Source: Intoshia linei (taxonomy: Eukaryota > Orthonectida > Rhopaluridae). Taken from it: a stretch of 26,885 bases of DNA. A model generated the notes under the pieces. The model did not search any database and was not told the DNA's origin. It saw only the letters and a list, made by a program, of their open reading frames with translations. The stretch is taken from the NCBI GenBank assembly GCA_001642005.1, contig LWCA01000458.1, positions 1-26,885 of the forward strand, read 5' to 3'. A program made the translations under genes and the position numbers. Each line of letters starts with the position of its first letter. Position 1 is the stretch's first letter. Positions 21,501 through 26,885 of this stretch are shown piece after piece.

Positions 21501-24500
21501 AAATTATCCTACAAACCCCTTTAATGAACCCAAACATAATTATTAATTTTTACAAAATAATATTTTGCTAACATTTGGTATAGTATTTATGCGTATTCTT
21601 CAAATAGAGGAGGGTGTACAACCTGCGGCTGTACGAAATCAATATGATCATAATAAAATATATCATTTGAATTCACTTCAAATTGAAAAATTTTAATCAG
21701 ATTTTAATCAAGGGCATTTTAAAATATTTAAATCAAAAAGTTACATTTTTACAATATTTGTTTGTGTGTGTTACTGTTTATTTCAATAACTACCAGTTTT
21801 AGAATTTTATAAACTCCACATTTCAATTACAGTTTTTTCCGGGTGTTAGCAAAATAAATTTCAACCTCCTAAACTTACATCTTACGTGTCAAAAAGCCCA
21901 ATTGTCTTTGTTTTGAAAATCAAACGAGTATCGGAACCACTTCTTTAAATTATTGATATTAGTGAATAATAGGATTTTTAAGTTAGATTTCCAACATGAA
22001 TTTATTTTTTTGGTAGAATAAAAATGTGCCCTGGGCAGAGGTAAGTGCTGTTGGTACGTAGTACATAACAGTCCACCTAGTAACTTTATAAATTTGCAAA
22101 ATGGTTATGTTTCTAAATCGACTTAATTTAAATTTGGGTGGTTAATCTAATGTGCAATGAAATATACAATTTTACGTCAAATTGAAAAAGTTTAAATGAG
22201 ATTTTATTCAAGGGCAAATTCAAATATTTTTATCAAAAAGTTACATTTTTAAATTTATCCACTTTTTTAATGTCAAAGTAAATTTTGTGCGACCGTAGGA
22301 TCAATAAGTAAAATAACTTTTCGGCTGAATTGGTGGAAAGGTATATTTTTTTTAAATTTAAATTTATGATAATATTTATGGTTTTAAAATCCGTATCAGA
22401 GTGTATATTTTTATAAATTCTCGAACTCGTTTGATTTTCAAAAAAAAGGATAATTGAGCTTTTTGACCCGTAAGATATGAGTTTGGGAGGTTGAAATTTA
22501 TCTTATTAACACCCGGAAAAAATTTAATAGAAATGTGCACTTTATAAAATTCTAAGACTGGTAGGTATTGAAATAAACGAGAATACACACAGACAAACAG
22601 AACATATTATATAAGTAAGGATAGCATGTTAACATTGTATTTTAATTTACAGAGAATCAGATATTGGAAATAGTAAGGCCATAACAGTTCAAAATTATGT
22701 AAAGAAAATATATCCAAATGTCGATATAATTGGGTAATTTTAATTTGGACAAATTTTTACTGTGCTATTTAATATACAGTGCTAGAGATCTAGACGGGTC
22801 GATATAGTCCAGTTATCATTACGTTTTCATTACCGTCGAAATGCCTTTAACAATTTTTATTTGGTTTTTATACATACGTCACGGCCCTCATCCTCTCCAA
22901 TTTTCAATATACAGTGAGACCTCTCAATACCGCCAATTTTGGTATTTGGTATTTAAATATTTCTGTGAAATTTAATCTAGATCTCTTTTTGTTCGCTATT
23001 TTCTATAAAAAATTATGCTTTGAATTAGTTGTAAATGAAGATAGAAATATCAATTAGAATTAACGATAAAGTAAAATATAGAATGAACTAATTTATGGTA
23101 AACTAGTGCTAACATATTTTTGTATAAAATTTATATTGATAATTTAAGTTAAATTTTAACACATTTTGAAAAATTTTTTAAATTTGTGGCGGTATTGAGA
23201 ATTTTCCTTATAAGTTTGTTACAAAATTGAAAAATAGTGGCGCTATTGAGAGGCCTCACTGTATTAACCATTAAACAGTAACAATGTACATTATACATTT
23301 TACAAGGAGTAATTACTAAAAAGTCAATTTTTAATAAAATAACAATAAAATTACCATTGATAATAAATCCGTAAATTAAATTTTTTTTCATTTGCACCTC
23401 CACCCTCTCATAAATATTTTCATTTAAGAAATAATGTATCCGACCCTCCAACCGAGAGAGACACGTGGCTTGGTTTAGCCTTAGCCGTTCCAGATCTCTA
23501 TACAGACCTACATGAAAGAACGGATCGAGGTCATGATGCAGGCATGACCAATTTTTTTTAGAGTCTAAAATTTTTGTCAATTAATCTCAAAAAATGTTTA
23601 TTAATTGGTAATTTAATTCTTTTTGTCTAATTAAACTAAGAATCGTACAATTCTATAAAAATTAACTTTATTTGTTAATAATTATAATTGATTAAAATTG
23701 AATATTAAATTAGCCATCATAATTCAATAGAAAATTTGAACACTGTGATATTTGAAAAATGCAAGCTTGTGATGGGTTGTTTGGATAATCTGGCTACTCG
23801 ACGATGGATAAATGCAAAATTGGTAAATTTTTTTATTTACTAATAGATTCTTTAAAAATATTATCATTTTTTATACAATTTATGATTTTATCTATAAAAT
23901 AGTCTTTATCGATTATAGCCTCCATAATATTTCCAGTAACTAGATGTGCACTTTGAAAAATATGGTTTAATTGAATAGATTTAAATTTTTTGAGAGTTTG
24001 AATGAAAATACCACAATTATTAGGTGTAATACGAATACTGTCATCAATAAATATATGATGATGTTTTTGGTCATCTTGTTGAACAAAAAAGGGTTTTGTA
24101 GCATTTTGAGAATAGTTATGACTTTGGTAGTAATAATAATCATCTCTAAATGAATTTATGCCATTTAGTTGAGAAAAGTATTTATAAATATTATATGATT
24201 CGTGTATTATATTAATTGAATCCAATTCAGCAATTTGAATGAAAACTGTGTTATTTTTAAGTATAATATTTTTTTTCAGATTTGGATCTTGTATGTAAAT
24301 ATTGTTGAAATGATCTCCTTGAAATTGAGGATGATTATTAATTTTCATGTTTAACAATATTTTTAATACCCTTTCTCCTTCGAAACCATAACTTCGTAGA
24401 ATTATGGCATAATTATTTGTGTAGTTTCTTTGCAGCCAATCAACCAAATTTATAAAAGCTTCAATTATATAAATATACCAAATGTACTCTTTTTTTGAAT

Positions 24501-25554
24501 CAATGCTTAGCTTTTTGTGGAATTGTTTATGTGGAACTTTTGAAAAAATACACACAGGGTATCCAGTAATTTCTTGTTCGTTGCTATTTTCAATCATCAA
24601 TTTGCTTATACATTCAATATATTTCGAAATTAATATCCCGGAAGGTTGTGTTTCTATAAATTTACAAGCTTGCTTTCGTAAAATGTTTCTATTGGCACAT
24701 GTTTTTTCTAAATATGAATAGTAACTGATTAAATCTGAGCTAGTTTCATTTGTTTCGGCGGAAATTGAATTTATTTTAACTTTCCATTTTCCATCGGTTT
24801 CTTTACCCCATGTCAATCCACTTAAACTAAAACTAAGAGATTCAGGGACGCTCATATTGGTTATTGAACTGTGTAGTATGAATGTCCCTCCAACATCGAT
24901 ATGTAATATCAGTTTTTTCTTTGGATTGGGCATATTAAATTTACTACAGAATTTTTCAAATTTGACCCAAAATTAATGAAATATTAAGAGAACGTGATTA
25001 CGTTTAATGGGGTCAAGTTTTAATATATTGTTTATCGTTTTACTTGGTTAATTTTTTTAAGTCACCAATAATAAAAACACTCATGGTTCATATCAAAATA
25101 AATTAGTTCAAATCTATATATTGAAATCTCACAAAATTTAGTATTTTACATGAAATCTAACACTTAATATGTCATTTATAAAACAAAACAACACAATCAG
25201 AATACTTTTACACATTTCATTTCAATGCATTGAAAAAATGTATATTATTCAGCTGCCTACATTGCAATGTACAATATGTTTTAAATTTGAAAATGTATGA
25301 ATGACAATTGGGTTAATATAATTAACCAAAGTCAGCAATTGTTTTGAACCAGAGTTCAATTTTTATTTAACGTTAATTATTATTTCGGGTTAAATTAACC
25401 CGAATTGTTGAAATATTGAACCAAGGTGCACTTCTATCGATGATATTCAGACTCTTCAGTAATTGATTCGTTTAAGTAATAAATTTTTTTTAGATGTCGT
25501 TAGTAAGATTTGATAATGAAAAGCCAATATTATCTTCTATTATTCCGTATATAG
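18595..25554 (+). CDS. UBA3: NEDD8-activating enzyme E1 catalytic subunit (UBA3-like), 5' part, gene runs off the window
   Basis: UBA3 adenylates NEDD8 and passes it to the E2 for cullin neddylation, working with APPBP1/NAE1. Exons read here: 18595-18678, 18705-18782, 21092-21174, 22653-22733, 23714-23822, 25494-25554 (165 residues, frame kept). Landmarks: FLKCDRHFQPLHF (family N-terminal FL...GPF.HP.F), NVLIVGAGGLGCETVKNL (ATP-binding loop), TIVDMDTIELTNLNRQFLFR (metal- and ATP-contacting Asp, Arg), ESDIGNSKA, GCLDNLATRRWIN (family LDSI.ARRWIN, which separates UBA3 from UBA2) and LSSIIPYI (family SSIVPLIDGG). The catalytic-Cys and ubiquitin-fold domains would lie beyond the window; no further exon was found to 26885. 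The start follows an in-frame stop. Intron 1 is only 26 nt (18679-18704); introns 2-5 are 2309, 1478, 980 and 1671 nt and full of transposons. Intron 5 hosts an antisense gene. UBA2- or UBA1-type E1 is less likely. Confidence 0.88.
19690..19955 (+). repeat. Composite dispersed repeat, copy 1 (UBA3 intron 2)
   Basis: Two ~115-bp monomers (from about 19570) lead into a conserved tail: TTGACCCGTAAGATGTG, GGGAGGTTGAAATTTATC, ACACCCGGAAAAAATTG, GAAATGTGCACTTTATAAAA, a CA-rich microsatellite, then AAAATTGCGTAGC and TTAGGAT. The fixed 3' tail and microsatellite suggest a nonautonomous mobile element; no terminal inverted repeat or coding frame is seen, so its class is open. Confidence 0.6.
20221..20472. 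repeat. Foldback hairpin, two ~93-bp arms around a 66-nt loop
   Basis: The left arm 20221-20296 and the reverse complement of 20397-20472 differ at 4 of 76 positions. The pairing continues inward for 17 more bases with 3 mismatches (arms 20221-20313 and 20380-20472). The ends are GGATAAAA and TTTTATCC, each followed outward by ATT, a possible 3-bp target duplication. Transcribed as part of the UBA3 intron it would form a long double-stranded stem. A recent foldback MITE is the simplest explanation. Confidence 0.85.
20520..20640 (-). repeat. Dispersed repeat also at 14518-14640 and about 25915-25990
   Basis: Shared blocks are GTGACCAGAAAA, TTTTAGTTTATTT and GCCAAAACTACTTAT (in one orientation or the other). 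The three copies lie in different introns or spacers; ends are not defined. Confidence 0.5.
21190..21235 (+). mobile_element. hAT-type terminus, partner end not found
   Basis: CAGTGGTTCTCAACG followed by GC-rich GGCGGTAGCGCCCCGG, matching the widespread hAT end consensus. No matching right end or 8-bp duplication was located, so the element is truncated or its other end has decayed. Confidence 0.5.
21760..21929 (-). repeat. Composite dispersed repeat, copy 2 (minus orientation)
   Basis: The tail portion reads, reverse complemented, GTAAGATGTAAGTTTAGGAG, ACACCCGGAAAAAACTG and a short CA run. It is inverted relative to the copies at 19690-19955 and 22330-22622, so it could pair with them in the pre-mRNA. 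Confidence 0.6.
21930..22085 (+). repeat. Dispersed repeat shared with 26585-26735 (inverted)
   Basis: Common blocks, reading plus here and minus there: GGAACCACT, TAGTGAATA, TAAGTTAGATTT, AATAAAAATGTGCCC and a GTACGTA.TACA stretch. About 150 bp, diverged. The GGAACCACT end recalls hAT termini. Confidence 0.5.
22330..22622 (+). repeat. Composite dispersed repeat, copy 3 (UBA3 intron 3)
   Basis: One full and one partial ~115-bp monomer, then the conserved tail (CCCGTAAGATATGAGTTTGG, ACACCCGGAAAAAATT, GTGCACTTTATAAAATTC, ACACACAGACAAACAG, ATATAAGTAAGGAT). It ends 30 bases before UBA3 exon 4. Confidence 0.65.
22734..23713 (+). other. UBA3 intron 4 (980 nt)
   Basis: Contains a Tc1/mariner-like MITE (22912-23261), apparently nested in an older element whose ends may be TAGAGATCTAGACGG at 22783-22797 and its imperfect inverse near 23486-23501, and a GC-richer patch at about 23440-23550. 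A 143-codon minus-strand frame crosses the MITE and is not credible as a gene. Confidence 0.6.
22912..23261. mobile_element. Tc1/mariner-like MITE, 350 bp (UBA3 intron 4)
   Basis: Ends CAGTGAGACCTCTCAATACC and, from the right, CAGTGAGGCCTCTCAATAGC, each next to a TA duplication (22910-22911, 23262-23263). CAGT-start ends with TA targets are typical of Tc1/mariner/pogo elements. The interior is AT-rich, with no transposase. Confidence 0.85.
23832..23837 (-). terminator. Poly(A) signal overlapping the stop of the nested HAD-like gene
   Basis: AATAAA on the minus strand, with the TAA stop inside it. Cleavage downstream would fall at or inside UBA3 exon 5 (23714-23822). Confidence 0.5.
23833..24933 (-). 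CDS. HAD-like family protein, single exon, nested antisense in UBA3 intron 5
   Basis: A 366-residue intronless frame starting MPNPKKKLILHIDVGGTFI. I place it in the haloacid dehalogenase-like superfamily, near a group of uncharacterised eukaryotic proteins that open with an (L/H)FDxNxT motif. Visible features: motif I HIDVGGT (residues 11-17) keeps the nucleophile Asp, but the second acid position (usually Asp, or Asn in this group) is Gly. A LSGLTWGKETDGKWK block (38-52) follows. NYAIILRSYGFEGERVLKIL (about 174-193) corresponds to the motif II strand, with Ser in RSYG where the group usually has RTFG. FRDDYYYYQSHN (about 262) and HIFIDDSI (about 294) supply the distal acidic motif IV pair. 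No signal peptide or membrane segment. Substrate unknown; the Gly could mean weak or lost phosphatase activity. Codon use and AT content resemble the neighbours. It ends 10 bp from the UBA3 exon 5 donor. Confidence 0.7.
   Translation of the reverse strand: MPNPKKKLILHIDVGGTFILHSSITNMSVPESLSFSLSGLTWGKETDGKWKVKINSISAETNETSSDLISYYSYLEKTCANRNILRKQACKFIETQPSGILISKYIECISKLMIENSNEQEITGYPVCIFSKVPHKQFHKKLSIDSKKEYIWYIYIIEAFINLVDWLQRNYTNNYAIILRSYGFEGERVLKILLNMKINNHPQFQGDHFNNIYIQDPNLKKNIILKNNTVFIQIAELDSINIIHESYNIYKYFSQLNGINSFRDDYYYYQSHNYSQNATKPFFVQQDDQKHHHIFIDDSIRITPNNCGIFIQTLKKFKSIQLNHIFQSAHLVTGNIMEAIIDKDYFIDKIINCIKNDNIFKESISK
24934..25493. other. Remainder of UBA3 intron 5, upstream of the nested gene
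   Basis: It should contain the nested gene's promoter (just above 24934); none is obvious. A 21-bp perfect palindrome, TTCGGGTTAA-A-TTAACCCGAA, lies at 25384-25404, and a weaker one, GGTTAAT-like, near 25311-25328. Paired GAACC/GGTTC-type motifs (25350-25425) suggest a small decayed inverted element. Confidence 0.5.
25384..25404. repeat. Perfect 21-bp palindrome
   Basis: Ten-base arms TTCGGGTTAA and TTAACCCGAA around one A, 89 bases before UBA3 exon 6. It is conspicuous because it holds CG and CCC in AT-rich sequence. Confidence 0.55.
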
Positions 25555-25699
25555 GTTAATTAATTTTTATTTAATGTTACATATCAGAGTGATCAATCAG
25601 GATTTAATATAAAAAATGTATTTTGAAATTATATTTCATTTTACGTATCAATTAGAAATACAGGCTAATTAATCGTTAAATAGAGCTACCATATTATAG

Positions 25700-25889
25700 T
25701 AATACAATTGGGTTTTTTGACCCGTAAGATGTAAGTTTGGGAGCTTGAAATTATGTTTGCGAACACCCCTGGAAAAAACTGTTATTGAAATGTGGACTTT
25801 ATAAAATTCGAAGACGGGTAGTTATTTAAATAAAGCTGAACACACATACAAACAAAAATTGCGTAGCATATTATATAAGTTAGGACTAT
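25700..25889 (+). repeat. Composite dispersed repeat, copy 4
   Basis: The tail section only: TTGACCCGTAAGATGTAAG, GAACACCCCTGGAAAAAAC, GTGGACTTTATAAAATTC, ACACACATACAAAC, AAATTGCGTAGCATATTATA and TTAGGACT. Same orientation as copies 1 and 3; truncated at its 5' side, as retroposed elements often are. Confidence 0.6.
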
Positions 25890-26284
25890 CAATTTTAGTT
25901 TATTTGATGGTAAATTTAAAGCCAAAACTACTTATTTATGATTATGATCATAGACTATGATCACGAATAAAAATTTTTGACTTAAAATTTCTTCGAAATA
26001 ATTGATCCTGAAAAAAATCTCATTCCATTAACGAGGAATTTTTTAAAAAATGCATACATTAAAATAGATGTTCCCGATTAGGGTCCAAAATTATATACCT
26101 GGGTCCGTGTGATTCAAATAAAATGTAGAAAAATTTTGATTAACTTTTGTTTATTTTTATAGCATAATTTTTAATATTTATTAGAAAGTTTCTAGATGTT
26201 GATTATCCAAAAGCCTAGACGACCGCTACATTATTATTTCAAAAATACCACTATTAATAAAATTTAATCAAAAATACAATTTTA

Positions 26285-26360
26285 AGCTTTCAGGGAAAAA
26301 TTTACTTTTACCAATATTTTTTTGAAAAACTCGATTTTACTAAATCTTATGATGAAATTA
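26285..26360 (+). repeat. Foldback-unit remnant
   Basis: Two to three degenerate units (GGGAAAAATTTACTTTTACC, then TTTTACTAAATCTTATG) matching the ~30-bp units at 4045, 7534 and 13052. No ends are preserved. Confidence 0.45.
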
Positions 26361-26584
26361 AAAGTTTTTCATCAATGTTTTATATTTCATTTTTGAACCG
26401 ATAACAATGCATTAAAACAATGACAAAATTTTGATTTTCATTCCACTTAACCTATATTTGCAAGTTATTTGATATAATTAATCAAGAAGACAATAAAATG
26501 TTTTACCTTTCTGAAGCTTTTAGATTGAACTGAAATTTGTTAAATTAAATTAAAATTTAGGATTTGGCTTATATGGAACTAGGT

Positions 26585-26735
26585 TGACTGTTCTGTATTA
26601 CGTACAAACAGCACCTAGCTCTGCAAGGGCACATTTTTATTTTACTAAAAAATAAATTCACGTTGAAAATCTAACTTAAAATCCTACTATTCACTATTAT
26701 TAACTCTTTAAAGGAGTGGTTCCCAAACTTGTTTC
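26585..26735 (-). repeat. Dispersed repeat shared with 21930-22085, next to a hAT-type end
   Basis: In reverse complement it repeats AATAAAAATGTGCCC, TAAGTTAGATTT and TAGTGAATA in the order seen at 21930-22085. From 26716, GTGGTTCCCAAACTTGTTTC matches the hAT-type terminus at 6621-6642 and may begin an element running out of the window. Confidence 0.5.
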
Positions 26736-26885
26736 AGATGTAACCTTCATATCACATTTCTTTTAACTTTAAAGTGAATTCTTCCATCTTAATTTTATTG
26801 TACTATTTGTGTAAAGAATTTTAAAAACAATTGTTATCCCATTTTTTTAATTTATTAAACAGAATGTGTGTATAATATTAAAAAT

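Larger units (their letters stand above)
21175..22652 (+). other. UBA3 intron 3 (1478 nt)
   Basis: Made almost wholly of repeats: a hAT-type left end CAGTGGTTCTCAACG at 21190, 15 bases after the splice donor; another hAT-like stretch near 21610 (GGGTGTACAACCTGCGGC); a composite-repeat copy on the minus strand (21760-21929); a block shared with 26585-26735 (about 21930-22085); and a composite-repeat copy on the plus strand (22330-22622). No coding potential is seen. Confidence 0.6.
25555..26885. other. UBA3 intron 6 (incomplete) to window end
   Basis: No continuing UBA3 exon (expected to encode a DGGTEG-like peptide) could be found. Contents: composite repeat copy 4 (25700-25889), the dispersed repeat with GCCAAAACTACTTAT (about 25915-25990), a foldback-unit remnant (26285-26360), the repeat shared with 21930-22085 (26585-26735), and a hAT-type end at 26716. 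Confidence 0.6.

Noticed and set aside
23440-23560. tRNA-like or SINE internal promoter in the GC-rich patch (minus strand, GGTTGGAGGG as a B box)
   Set aside because: The match to A/B box consensus is poor and no cloverleaf could be drawn; kept only as an open question in the findings.
23149-23580. 143-codon minus-strand frame
   Set aside because: It runs straight through one end of a TA-flanked MITE (22912-23261) and matches no family known to me; it is a chance frame over transposon sequence.
26560-26650. Possible UBA3 exon 7 after AAATTTAG (reads GFGLYGTRL)
   Set aside because: It does not encode the expected DGGTEGF-like peptide, and the stretch is a dispersed repeat also present at 22010-22085.

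Overview
This is a piece of eukaryotic nuclear DNA, very AT-rich, with spliceosomal GT-AG introns and many transposon remnants. I recognise six protein genes by reading conserved peptides. The set (Integrator subunits 2 and 3, the histone N-acetyltransferase NAA40, a UBA3-type NEDD8 E1) together with hAT- and Tc1/mariner-like MITEs suggests an animal or close relative. The very small introns (26-49 nt) beside strong AT bias recall miniaturised parasitic animals such as dicyemids, orthonectids or myxozoans, but the sequence alone does not settle the taxon.

Layout, left to right: (1) 398-3694 (+), an intronless INTS2-like gene. (2) 3695-7006, a gene-free stretch with a foldback element, a hAT-like element and a Tc1/mariner-like MITE. 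(3) 7007-10841 (+), adenylosuccinate synthetase in 14 exons, 436 residues after splicing. (4) 10846-14421 (-), a five-exon, 200-residue NAA40 (NatD) gene that no single long ORF reveals; its stop codon is 4 bp from that of adenylosuccinate synthetase. (5) 15446-18493 (-), an intronless INTS3 gene. (6) 18595 to beyond 25554 (+), the 5' half of a UBA3-like gene, divergent from INTS3 across 101 bp. (7) 23833-24933 (-), a single-exon HAD-like gene nested antisense in UBA3 intron 5.

The genes do housekeeping jobs: snRNA/mRNA 3'-end processing by Integrator, AMP synthesis, N-terminal acetylation of histones H4/H2A, and neddylation. They form no evident operon or single pathway, although two subunits of one complex lie about 12 kb apart. 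Their packing is tight: convergent stops 4 bp apart, poly(A) signals overlapping stop codons, a 101-bp divergent promoter, and a nested gene ending 10 bp from a host splice donor. The space between exons is in contrast filled with MITEs and foldback repeats, so introns are either minute or inflated by transposons. No tRNA, rRNA, CRISPR array or viral gene was seen.
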